NCBI GenBank assembly: GCA_005878835.1
Contig: VBMV01000073.1
Location: 1 to 37,922 of the forward strand
Direction: 5' to 3'
Source of the DNA: Gammaproteobacteria bacterium
Lineage (GTDB): Bacteria > Pseudomonadota > Gammaproteobacteria > Steroidobacterales > Steroidobacteraceae
Length of the DNA stretch: 37,922 bases
The notes under the pieces are model-generated. The model saw only the letters and a program-made list of their open reading frames with translations. It did not search any database and was not told the DNA's origin. Positions 1 to 7,093 of this stretch are shown in pieces (the stretch's first letter is position 1; each line of letters begins with the position of its first letter). The position numbers and the translations under genes are program-made.

Positions 1-145
1 GAGCAGCGCGCCAACGCTGTTTTTGATGCTGGTGATTGTCGCGGTGTTTCTGCCCGTGGTCCTTGCCTACACCGCGTGGGTGTTCCGCGTCCTCCGGGGC
101 CGGATCACGCTCGAGGAGATCCGGCGGCACGCGGGCCGGTACTGA
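1..145 (+). CDS. cydB: Cytochrome bd ubiquinol oxidase subunit II, 3' end (CydB)
   Basis: The reading frame is open from the window edge and ends with TGA at 143-145. The 47 visible residues hold one hydrophobic helix (LFLMLVIVAVFLPVVLAYTA) followed by a short basic cytoplasmic tail. That is the usual end of CydB, the subunit that pairs with CydA in the inner-membrane cytochrome bd quinol oxidase. The call rests mainly on the neighbour: cydX starts 17 bp downstream, and cydX almost always follows cydB. Everything upstream, including the start codon, lies outside the window. Confidence 0.8.
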   Translation, partial: SSAPTLFLMLVIVAVFLPVVLAYTAWVFRVLRGRITLEEIRRHAGRY

Positions 146-162
146 TCGGGAGCGACTGCATC

Positions 163-312
163 ATGTGGTACTTCAGCTGGATTCTAGGCCTCGGACTGGC
201 GCTGGCGTTCGGCGTACTGAACGCCATCTGGTACGAGGTCATGGAGGACCCGCCGCCCGAGCAGCGCCGCGAGAATCGTTCATCGCCGCAGCCGCCGCAG
301 CCACAGAGCTGA
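163..312 (+). CDS. cydX: Cytochrome bd oxidase small subunit CydX
   Basis: This 49-residue protein begins MWYFSWILGLGLALAFGVLN and continues AIWYE, which is the conserved CydX signature: one transmembrane helix followed by WYE. CydX (YbgT family) is a single-pass inner-membrane subunit that stabilises the haem b595/d site of the CydAB oxidase. The ATG at 163 is chosen because the family starts exactly at MWYFSW; the upstream in-frame ATG at 76 would read through the cydB tail. The C-terminal 20 residues are a polar, proline/glutamine-rich tail, slightly longer than in E. coli CydX (37 residues). It is presumably cotranscribed with cydB. Confidence 0.93.
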   Translation: MWYFSWILGLGLALAFGVLNAIWYEVMEDPPPEQRRENRSSPQPPQPQS

Positions 313-340
313 ACGCCGCGTGCCCCGGCACCGGCGAATC

Positions 341-871
341 TCACTTGCTGCGGGCGGGCTGCAGGGCCCGCATGCCGAACGAGACGTCCTCGATCCTGCC
401 GTTGACGAAGAACGTCGGGGTGCTGCGCACGCCACTGTCGACGCCGCTCTGCAGGTGCTCGCGCACGCGCTGCAGGTAGACGTGATCGTCCATCTCCGCG
501 GTGAAGCGCGCCATGTCCAGGCCGAGCCGCTGCGCGTAGCCGTGCAGATCCTTCGGCTTCAGGTGTGTCTGATCGGCGAACAGCAGGTCGTGCATCGGCC
601 AGAACTTCCCCTGCCCGCCGGCGCACTCCGCGGCCTCGGCCGCTGCCAGCGCGTGAGGATGCACGTCCTCGAGCGGAAAGTTGCGAAAGGCGACCCGGAC
701 CCGGCCGTCAAACCGCTCGAGCAGGAGTTTGACCGCCGACTGCGCCTGCTTGCAATTCGGGCACTCGAAATCCCCGTACTCGACCACGGTCACCGCGGCG
801 TGCTCGGCGCCGGTCAGGTGATCGATCGGGCTGACGGGTACGGTGAGCTCGAAGGCTGCATGCCGGTCCAT
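341..871 (-). CDS. DsbA-family thioredoxin-fold protein
   Basis: The 176-residue protein carries a thioredoxin-like redox centre, EYGDFECPNCK (C37-P-N-C40), and a cis-proline segment (STPTFFVNG) near the C-terminus. These mark the DsbA/thioredoxin_4 family of thiol-disulfide oxidoreductases. No signal peptide or transmembrane segment is visible from the ATG at 871, so the protein may be cytoplasmic, like the short DsbA-like proteins found in many proteobacteria. The start is supported by GAGGAA about 6 bases upstream; an in-frame ATG at 979 would overlap the neighbouring gene. It lies 7 bp downstream of a membrane-protein gene on the same strand and converges on cydX. The substrate is unknown. 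Confidence 0.85.
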   Translation of the reverse strand: MDRHAAFELTVPVSPIDHLTGAEHAAVTVVEYGDFECPNCKQAQSAVKLLLERFDGRVRVAFRNFPLEDVHPHALAAAEAAECAGGQGKFWPMHDLLFADQTHLKPKDLHGYAQRLGLDMARFTAEMDDHVYLQRVREHLQSGVDSGVRSTPTFFVNGRIEDVSFGMRALQPARSK

Positions 872-878
872 GGATTCC

Positions 879-1385
879 TCAACCCTGCGCGGGGGCAGGC
901 GCGCCGGGATGGAATCGCCTGGCCGCGATGACAGCGAGCGCGATGAATCCTGCCAGCACCAGCAACTGGGTGATGGCAAACGGCGGTTCAGATCCGGTCG
1001 GCGCGAGCGCCTTGAGAAGCGGCAGCTTCTGGAACGCCTGCACGACCGCCACGAATACGTTCAGGTAAAACGCCGCGAGCGCGCCGGCCACGTAGATCCA
1101 GCGCCACGCTCCGGCCAGCCGATAGCCGTAGAGCGCGACGAGCGCCAGCGCGAGGATGACCAGTGAAATGACCCCAACCACGTGCGGGGCGCCGAAGCTC
1201 TTCGAGTGAAAGAAGAATCCGGTGACGCTCGTGGCGATGGTCGTGACCAGAAAGACCGCGGTCCAGCCCGGCATCCGCCGCGCGCGCCACAGGCCGATCG
1301 TGACGACCACGCCGCAAGCAATGGCGATGAGGCTGATCGCCACGTGCAGCAGAGTAAAGGCACCGGTGGACATCCCAAGGATCAT
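879..1385 (-). CDS. Conserved integral membrane protein, unknown function
   Basis: The protein is about 168 residues and very hydrophobic. I count roughly five membrane-spanning stretches, for example LLHVAISLIAIACGVVVTIG, AVFLVTTIATSVTGFFF, VVGVISLVILALALVALYG and the C-terminal LLVLAGFIALAVIAARRF. A short histidine-containing loop (FHSKSFGAPHVVG) sits between helices two and three. I do not recognise a characterised family. The start is uncertain: ATG at 1385 follows a purine-rich GAGGGGAAGG about 15 bases away, while ATG at 1424 in the same frame has no visible ribosome site. The 7-bp gap to the DsbA-like gene suggests an operon. Confidence 0.7.
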   Translation of the reverse strand: MILGMSTGAFTLLHVAISLIAIACGVVVTIGLWRARRMPGWTAVFLVTTIATSVTGFFFHSKSFGAPHVVGVISLVILALALVALYGYRLAGAWRWIYVAGALAAFYLNVFVAVVQAFQKLPLLKALAPTGSEPPFAITQLLVLAGFIALAVIAARRFHPGAPAPAQG

Positions 1386-1568
1386 GGGCGCGACTATGCG
1401 CCTTCCCCTCAGGAGTTGGGCCATCGCCGGACAGGCGAGCGCGTGGGCGATCCGGCGAATCGCACCGCAGCAGCACGTGCCTCGTACGGCAGCAGGGCAC
1501 GCCTCGCACCCCGTGCAGCCGCAGACCGGAATGAGACGCTAAACGCCACGTCGCGCCGGCACCACTTC

Positions 1569-1598
1569 TTGAAACGAGCCCGGTGGGAGGAGTACGCT
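1569..1598 (+). promoter_or_regulatory. Candidate sigma70 promoter for lacI-type gene 1
   Basis: TTGAAA (1569-1574) and TACGCT (1593-1598) are separated by 18 bases and lie about 70 bp upstream of the regulator's start codon. A start site near 1605 would put the paired operator (1614-1646) just downstream, so bound repressor would block early elongation. The -10 match is only moderate; this is an inference from spacing and position. Confidence 0.35.
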
Positions 1599-1613
1599 CC
1601 CTCACGTTTTCAG

Positions 1614-1646
1614 GCAAGCGCTTACATTTCAGATGTAAGCGCTTGC
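1614..1646 (+). promoter_or_regulatory. Paired LacI/GalR-type operator (two AAGCGCTT sites, 21 bp apart)
   Basis: The site is a perfect inverted repeat with 14-bp arms: GCAAGCGCTTACAT (1614-1627), five bases TTCAG, then ATGTAAGCGCTTGC (1633-1646). Each arm contains its own 8-bp palindrome AAGCGCTT with the central CG typical of LacI/GalR operators (compare the CcpA site TGNAAGCGCTTNCA). The two centres, at 1619.5 and 1640.5, are 21 bp apart, which is two helical turns. Two dimers could therefore bind the same DNA face. It ends 19 bp before the regulator gene at 1666, so autoregulation is the natural reading. Confidence 0.8.
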
Positions 1647-1665
1647 ACGCTGGCCGGGGGAGGGG

Positions 1666-2718
1666 ATGGGCGTGACCCTCAAGGACGTCGCGCGGGAGGC
1701 ACAGGTGTCCACCGCGACCGTGTCGCGTGTGATCAACGGGCACGGCAACGTCTCGGAGGCGACTCGGGAGCGCATTCTCGGGGTTGCCGAGCGGCTGCGC
1801 TACGTGCCGGACAGTGGCGCACGCAGTCTCAGCACCGGCCTCACGCACACCATCGGCGTGCTGCTCCCGGACCTGTACGGCGAATTCTTCTCGGAAATCA
1901 TTCGCGGCATCGATCAGGCGGCGCGCGCTCGGGGCCTGCACCTGCTGCTGTCGGGTGTGCACGGCTCGGCCGCGGAAGCGGCGCGCGCCATCCGCGCGCT
2001 CAAGGGCCGGGTCGATGGATTGCTGATCATGTCGCCGTACGCCGATGCGGCGTTCCTCGAGGAGCACTCGGCCGCCGACACGCCGGCGGTGCTGATGAAC
2101 ACGCCCGTGCGCGGCTACGGCCACTCCGCGTTCTGCATCGATAACCGTGGTGGTGCGCGCGTGATGGTCAGCCATCTGGCCTCCATCGGACACCGTCGCA
2201 TCGCCTTCATCTCCGGACCCGCGGACAACTTCGACGCCACCGAGCGCCTGGCGGGATACCGCGAAGCGCTGCGCGAGCTCGGCCTCGAGGCGGGTGAGCG
2301 GGTTCTGCCCGGCGATTTCTCCGAAGAGTCGGGCTACCGCGCTGCGCAGAGCCTGCTGACGCCGCAGGGCCGCGAGTGGCCGGATGCGGTGTTCGCGGCG
2401 AATGACATGATGGCGCTGGGGAGCCTGTTTGCCTTCAACGAGGCGCACGTGGGCGTGCCGGCGGATATTGCGCTGGCGGGTGTGGATGACATTCCCATGG
2501 CGCGCTTCGTGTCACCGCCCCTTACCACCATACGCGTGCGCATGGCGGAGCTGGGGGCACGCGCGCTCGAGCGGCTCGCGTCCGCCATCGAGGCGCCCGA
2601 CGCCGCACCCACCACCACCGAGACGGTGCCCGCGGAGCTGGTGGTGCGGGCATCCTGCGGGGCGCGACCACCACCGGCATCCGAGCGGCACCCGATCCGC
2701 TCGAGCAGAGCATCGTAG
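1666..2718 (+). CDS. LacI/GalR-family transcriptional regulator 1
   Basis: The 350-residue protein starts with the LacI helix-turn-helix (TLKDVAREAQVSTATVSRVI) and the hinge region, followed by a periplasmic-binding-protein-like sensor core. Core motifs include IGVLLPDLYGEFFSEIIRG, VFAANDMMALG and the closing VDDIPMARFVSPPLTTIRV. The family consists of cytoplasmic dimeric repressors or activators that respond to a sugar or sugar phosphate. The GTG at 1672 is an alternative start with better spacing from GGGGAGGGG. Its promoter region carries the paired AAGCGCTT operator, so it probably controls itself. The TonB receptor gene begins 33 bp downstream and is probably cotranscribed. It is clearly paralogous to regulator 2 at 6065, including the C-terminal ETVPxELVVRASCGA segment. 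The effector is unknown. Confidence 0.95.
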   Translation: MGVTLKDVAREAQVSTATVSRVINGHGNVSEATRERILGVAERLRYVPDSGARSLSTGLTHTIGVLLPDLYGEFFSEIIRGIDQAARARGLHLLLSGVHGSAAEAARAIRALKGRVDGLLIMSPYADAAFLEEHSAADTPAVLMNTPVRGYGHSAFCIDNRGGARVMVSHLASIGHRRIAFISGPADNFDATERLAGYREALRELGLEAGERVLPGDFSEESGYRAAQSLLTPQGREWPDAVFAANDMMALGSLFAFNEAHVGVPADIALAGVDDIPMARFVSPPLTTIRVRMAELGARALERLASAIEAPDAAPTTTETVPAELVVRASCGARPPPASERHPIRSSRAS

Positions 2719-2751
2719 CGACGGCGCGATCGATTTCGACGGGGGGAGCCA

Positions 2752-5730
2752 ATGAAGAAGCAATTACACGGCGGCAACAGAAGTCTCATCGCATCGTTCG
2801 TCGCCTCCGCGCTCGCCTTGGCCGCCGGCGCGCCGGGCGTTACCTGGGCGCAGGAATCCGGTGCCACCCTGCAGGGCAAGGCCGAAGCCGACAGCGAAGT
2901 CACGGCCAAGAACGTCGACACCGGTCTCACGCGCCATACCAAGGCCGGCTCCGACGGCATCTACACCATCGTGGGTTTGCCGGCGGGGACCTACGACGTC
3001 GATGCGGGGCCCGGGACGCAGCAAACCGTCACGCTGAACGTCGCGACCACGGCGGTGCTGGACCTCCAGAAGCTGGAGACCGTCACGGTCTCGGGCACGG
3101 CCCAGCGCCTGGCCGAGGTGAGGACCTCCGAGATCGGCACCATCATTTCGCAGCAGCAGATCGAGACCGTCCCGCAGCTCACCCGCAACTTCCTCGAGTT
3201 CGCCGACACCGTGCCGGGCATGCAGTTCAAGGTGGACGCGGGCGGCAACACTTCGCTCCAGGGCGGAGCGCAGAACACCACCTCGGTGAATGTGTACATC
3301 GATGGCGTGGGCCAGAAGAACTACGTCAAGGAGGGCGGTGTCAGCGGGCAGTTCTTCACCCAGGGCAATCCCTTCCCGCAGCTCGCGATCGGCGAGTACA
3401 AGGTGATCACCTCCAACTACAAGGCCGAGTACGACCAGATCTCGAGCGCTGCGGTAACCGCCGAGACCAAGTCCGGCACCAACAGGTTCGAAGGGGAGGT
3501 CTTCGGCACCTACACCGGTCAGAATTTCCGAGCCGAAACGCCCTCGGAACTCGCCTCGAACCCGAACATCAAGACCCCCTCCAAGGACAAGGAGTTCGGG
3601 TTCGCGTTCGGCGGACCGATCATCCAGAACGCGCTGCATTTCTTCGTGACCTACGAGGCCAAGCGATTCACCACGCCGATCGCGATCACTCCCGGAAACG
3701 CGGCGCCGGCGAATATCGTCGCTCAACTGCCGCCGAGCGCCCTGGCGGAACTCGGACCGGCGAGCAAGTCCTTCGACGAGAACCTCTACTTCGGCAAGCT
3801 GGACTGGGAGCCCACCACCGATGATCGCTTCGTGCTGACCGCCAAAGTACGCCGCGAAGACCAAAGTGGAGACAGCCCGGGTTTCATCGCGCCGTCGGCC
3901 AGCATCGACGTTCTCAATGACGACACGCGCATCGATGCTCGCTGGGAGCGCAGCGCCGACCGCTGGTTCAACGAGGTGCTGGTCACGTACGAGGACTCGT
4001 TCGACTCGCCGACGGCACGCGCGTTCGGTAACGGTGCGCAATACACGTTCCAGCTCGCACCCGGCAACGACCAGCCGGTCCTGACCACAGGTCCAGCGAC
4101 CCCTGGGGCCACTCAGAACAAGGGTCAGAAGGGCTACTCCGTGGGGGACGAGCTGACGTTCAGCCACCTGCAGTGGTGGACCGGGGATCACACGGTCAAG
4201 ACGGGCATCAAGTACAAATGGGTGAAGCTCACGGCGCAGGACGCCGCGAACATCAACCCGCAGTTCTTCTACGACGTCAGCGCCACCGGCACCGCGGGCA
4301 TTCCCTACAAGGCGTTCTTCACCGATCCGGTGCCGGGCCTGAATCCGGTAGCCACTTCCGACAATAAACAGTTCGGCATCTATCTGCAGGATGACTGGGC
4401 GACCACCAACAAACTGACCTTGAACATCGGTATTCGCTGGGACTACGAGCGCACGCCGTCCTACCTGGATTTCGTGACGCCCCCCAATGTGGTGGCCGCG
4501 CTCATCGGCCCGAACCCGAACCCGCTGACACCGGGTCAGACCTACGCACAGGCCCTGGCGCTCGGGGGTGTGAACGTCAACGACTACATCAGCAACGGGC
4601 ACAACCGCTCGGCGTACGCCGGCGAGATTCAGCCGCGCCTCGGGTTCTCCTATGACCTGCAGGCCGATCAGCGGCACGTCATCTTCGGCGGAGTCGGTCG
4701 CTCCTACGACCGCGATCTGTTCGACTATCTGCAGCTGGAGGAGACCAAGCAGGCGTTGCCCCAATTCACGATTTTCTTCAACAGGCCGCCCGACCATCCG
4801 TGCATGGCCTCGCCGACCTGCGTGGCGTGGGACCCGAAATACCTCAACGGCCTCTCGAACCTGCAGGCGCTGGTCGCGGCCTCGAACGCGCACGCCGAGG
4901 TCGACTTGCTGAACAACAACCTCAAGGTTCCCTACTCGGATCAGTTCAGCCTCGGTATCCGCAACCGGGTCGGCGACTGGAACACCAGCGTCTCACTCGC
5001 TCGCATCTTGAGCTACGATGGCTTCGTATTCAGCCTCGGCAATCGCCACCCGAACGGCGCCTTCTTTGTGAACGGCGGTAGTCAGTTCGACAACCCGGTT
5101 CCGGGATTCGGGAGCCTGATCATCGGCAACAACGGGATCAAGACCCGCAATACCGAACTGCTGCTGTCGGCCGAGAAGCCCTTCACGCCGGCATCGCACT
5201 GGGGGGCGACGTTCGCCTACACCTACACCAGTGCTTCGCAGAATCGCGCCATCGGCGAGCACTACGCGTTCGACGAGGCGACCATCGGGCAGTATCTCTT
5301 CATTGCCTCGAACGCCGTGCCCAAACATCGCCTGGTGATGACCGGTTCGGTCGGCATCCCGTGGGACGTGATCATCGCCGCCAAATTCACCGTCGAGACA
5401 CCGACTCCGTGGAACGATTTCACTTGTCTGAAGAATACGCCGCCTTACTTTCCGACCGGGAGCACTTGCCAGCCGTTTGCCGCGACGCCGCCGGGCCTCG
5501 GTTATCGCAGCCTCGATATGGAGGTGACCAAGAATTTCGACGTCCGCGACGTGTCGACCTTATCGGTTCGCGTCGACGTGCTGAACCTCTTCAACGTCAA
5601 GAACTATAACGACTACACCGGGGGTGGCGATAACGGAGTCGTGAGCCATACTTCGGTGGCCTACAACCCGATCGGAAACATCCTGGGTGTTCCGCGGACG
5701 CTGCGCATGACGCTGAGCGCGAAGTTCTGA
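2752..5730 (+). CDS. Oar-like TonB-dependent receptor
   Basis: This 992-residue outer-membrane protein has a Sec signal peptide ending near TWA-QE (about residue 33). A carboxypeptidase-regulatory-like beta domain follows (about 36-105, with GIYTIVGLPAGTYDV). Next come a TonB-box-like KLETVTVSG, a plug domain (about 120-260, including NVYIDGVGQ), and a long beta-barrel ending in aromatic F (LRMTLSAKF). This architecture matches the Oar/CarboxypepD_reg class of TonB-dependent transporters, which take up large substrates or process signals using the proton motive force via TonB-ExbBD. GGGGGAG five bases before ATG 2752 fixes the start. The gene follows LacI-type regulator 1 by 33 bp, suggesting a regulated glycan receptor, but the substrate cannot be read from the sequence. 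Confidence 0.92.
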   Translation: MKKQLHGGNRSLIASFVASALALAAGAPGVTWAQESGATLQGKAEADSEVTAKNVDTGLTRHTKAGSDGIYTIVGLPAGTYDVDAGPGTQQTVTLNVATTAVLDLQKLETVTVSGTAQRLAEVRTSEIGTIISQQQIETVPQLTRNFLEFADTVPGMQFKVDAGGNTSLQGGAQNTTSVNVYIDGVGQKNYVKEGGVSGQFFTQGNPFPQLAIGEYKVITSNYKAEYDQISSAAVTAETKSGTNRFEGEVFGTYTGQNFRAETPSELASNPNIKTPSKDKEFGFAFGGPIIQNALHFFVTYEAKRFTTPIAITPGNAAPANIVAQLPPSALAELGPASKSFDENLYFGKLDWEPTTDDRFVLTAKVRREDQSGDSPGFIAPSASIDVLNDDTRIDARWERSADRWFNEVLVTYEDSFDSPTARAFGNGAQYTFQLAPGNDQPVLTTGPATPGATQNKGQKGYSVGDELTFSHLQWWTGDHTVKTGIKYKWVKLTAQDAANINPQFFYDVSATGTAGIPYKAFFTDPVPGLNPVATSDNKQFGIYLQDDWATTNKLTLNIGIRWDYERTPSYLDFVTPPNVVAALIGPNPNPLTPGQTYAQALALGGVNVNDYISNGHNRSAYAGEIQPRLGFSYDLQADQRHVIFGGVGRSYDRDLFDYLQLEETKQALPQFTIFFNRPPDHPCMASPTCVAWDPKYLNGLSNLQALVAASNAHAEVDLLNNNLKVPYSDQFSLGIRNRVGDWNTSVSLARILSYDGFVFSLGNRHPNGAFFVNGGSQFDNPVPGFGSLIIGNNGIKTRNTELLLSAEKPFTPASHWGATFAYTYTSASQNRAIGEHYAFDEATIGQYLFIASNAVPKHRLVMTGSVGIPWDVIIAAKFTVETPTPWNDFTCLKNTPPYFPTGSTCQPFAATPPGLGYRSLDMEVTKNFDVRDVSTLSVRVDVLNLFNVKNYNDYTGGGDNGVVSHTSVAYNPIGNILGVPRTLRMTLSAKF

Positions 5731-5935
5731 ACGCGGCCGACGGCATCGGTGCCTGCGCGTAGGCCGCGGTGCCCGTGTCCGGATACACGGTGAGGTGCGC
5801 ATCGCCGCCGCAGGTCTTGATCGCCTCGATCATGGCCGGCCCATGCTGACCTGGCGCGAGCACCCAGGTCTGGCGCGCCGCGCACCCTGCGATCACGCAG
5901 CTTGCGAGCAGCGTCACAAAAAGCGTTGTTCGCAC
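5731..5935 (-). pseudogene. Possible lipoprotein-esterase remnant
   Basis: Reading the minus strand from a GTG at 5935 gives a clear lipoprotein signal sequence (VRTTLFVTLLASCVIAGC, lipobox IAGC). Directly after it comes a stretch, MIEAIKTCGGDAHLTVYPDTG, resembling the end of secreted esterases/dienelactone hydrolases, where the catalytic histidine usually follows as GH. Here the expected DTGH is DTGT, and the frame then runs into sequence antisense to the TonB receptor without a recognisable ending. The simplest reading is an internally deleted, 3'-truncated gene: signal peptide joined to a hydrolase C-terminus. No good ribosome site is seen. It could still be expressed as a lipoprotein of about 112 residues (stop at 5597). 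The interval also hosts the promoter of regulator 2 on the other strand. Confidence 0.4.
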
Positions 5936-5976
5936 GTGCTTGGGGCCCAATAGGTCGACTCGAGCCTCGGACGAGT

Positions 5977-6006
5977 TTGACACGCGCAAGAGGGGCTGGC
6001 TAGACT
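5977..6006 (+). promoter_or_regulatory. Sigma70 promoter of the lacI2-GH144-ABC operon
   Basis: A consensus -35 TTGACA (5977-5982) is followed after 18 bases by TAGACT (6001-6006), a good -10. The predicted start site near 6013 falls inside the operator at 6011-6022. There is no other convincing promoter before the first gene (6065), and the downstream genes overlap, so this promoter probably drives the five genes through 12036. Confidence 0.65.
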
Positions 6007-6010
6007 TTCT

Positions 6011-6022
6011 GAAAACGTTTAC
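6011..6022 (+). promoter_or_regulatory. LacI/GalR-type operator GAAAACGTTTAC
   Basis: GAAAACGTTTAC is a near-perfect palindrome centred on CG, with an AAACGTTT core as in PurR/GalR-type operators. It begins four bases after the -10 box and covers the predicted transcription start, so a bound repressor would exclude polymerase. Eleven of its 12 bases match the site at 13431-13442 in front of the GH1 and GH39 genes. This links the two transcription units. Confidence 0.75.
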
Positions 6023-6064
6023 TTGGCGCCGGGATGGCGGCATCGCGGCTGCTGTGGAGAGTGT

Positions 6065-7093
6065 GTGGCAGCGACGATCAAGGACGTGGCGCGGCGGGCG
6101 CGGGTGTCGATCGCCTCGGTGTCCCGCACCCTCAACAACTCCAGCTCGGTGACCCCGAACGTTCGCGCGCGCGTGCTGCGCGCCGCGAGCCGGCTGCACT
6201 ACACGCCCCATGCCGGGGCGCGCAGCCTGATCATCCGCCGTACCCACACCATCGGGCTGCTGCTGCCGGATATCCACGGGGAGTATTTCTCCGAGCTGAT
6301 CCGCGGCGTGGACCGCGCGGCGCGGGCGCGCGGCCTGCACCTGCTGGTCTCGAGCACGCATGGCAATAACGCGGAGGCAGCCGAGGCGCTGCGATCGATG
6401 AACGGGCGCGTCGATGGTCTGCTGATGATGTCGCCGTACATCGGCGGCGCGAGCCTGGAAGACGCGCTGCCGAGCGGCTTGCCGACGGTGCTCATGAACA
6501 CCCACGAGGCCGCCGGCATCGGAGCGGCGTTCGTGGTCGATGATTTCGGTGGCGCGCGCGCCATGACCGCGCACCTGGTGGCCGCCGGCTATCAGGATAT
6601 TGCCCACATCCGCGGCCCGGCGAACGACTTCCAATCGCTGGAGCGTGTGCGCGGCTATCGTGCCGGCCTCGGCGCCGGCCGCGTCGCGCGGGTGATCGAC
6701 GGGGATTTCACCGAAGGGTCGGGGTACCTTGCGGGCCGGGTGCTCGCCGCGAGCGGCACCCGGCCGCAGGCGGTGTTCGCGGCCAACGACATGATGGCGA
6801 TCGGGTGCCTGTTCGCCCTCACCGAAGCCGGTGTGCGGGTTCCGCACGATATCGCGCTCGCCGGTTTCGATGACATTCCGCTCGCCCGCTTCGTCAGTCC
6901 GCCGCTGACGACGGTGCGCGTCGAGGTCGCCGAGATGGGGCGGCGTGCACTCGAGAGCCTCATCGTTGCCATCGCCGACCCGGACGCCGCGGGCCGATCG
7001 TCAGTCGAGACGGTGCCGGTCGAGCTGGTCGTGCGCGCCTCGTGCGGCGCGCATTCAGGCGGTCGAGCACGTTGCAAGGAGGCAGGCGACTGA
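6065..7093 (+). CDS. LacI/GalR-family transcriptional regulator 2
   Basis: The 342-residue protein has an N-terminal LacI helix-turn-helix (TIKDVARRARVSIASVSRTL), then the sugar-sensor core with IGLLLPDIHGEYFSELIRG, VFAANDMMAIG and FDDIPLARFVSPPLTTVRV. The GTG at 6065 is preferred: GGAG lies about 7 bases upstream and the HTH then starts at residue 4 as is usual. An ATG at 6023 would add 14 unrelated residues. The recognition-helix residues differ from those of regulator 1 (SIASVSRTLN against STATVSRVIN), which fits the different operator core at 6011 (AAACGTTT against AAGCGCTT). The stop codon overlaps the ATG of the glucanase gene (TGATG), so it is the first gene of the operon it probably controls. 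The likely inducer is a beta-glucan-derived oligosaccharide or glucose derivative, by context only. Confidence 0.95.
   Translation: MAATIKDVARRARVSIASVSRTLNNSSSVTPNVRARVLRAASRLHYTPHAGARSLIIRRTHTIGLLLPDIHGEYFSELIRGVDRAARARGLHLLVSSTHGNNAEAAEALRSMNGRVDGLLMMSPYIGGASLEDALPSGLPTVLMNTHEAAGIGAAFVVDDFGGARAMTAHLVAAGYQDIAHIRGPANDFQSLERVRGYRAGLGAGRVARVIDGDFTEGSGYLAGRVLAASGTRPQAVFAANDMMAIGCLFALTEAGVRVPHDIALAGFDDIPLARFVSPPLTTVRVEVAEMGRRALESLIVAIADPDAAGRSSVETVPVELVVRASCGAHSGGRARCKEAGD

Noticed and set aside
988-2448. Long minus-strand frame antisense to LacI regulator 1
   Set aside because: It runs through two real genes in other frames, shows no family motifs and lacks a ribosome site.
2764-4893. Long open frame (709 codons) on the minus strand antisense to the TonB receptor
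   Set aside because: It has no recognisable domains and is arginine/valine/glycine-rich low-quality sequence expected from the complement of GC-rich codons. The plus-strand gene is unambiguous.
5732-5766. GCGGCC...GGCCGC inverted repeat just after the TonB receptor stop as a terminator
   Set aside because: The loop is long (over 20 bases) and there is no T-tract, so intrinsic termination is not supported.
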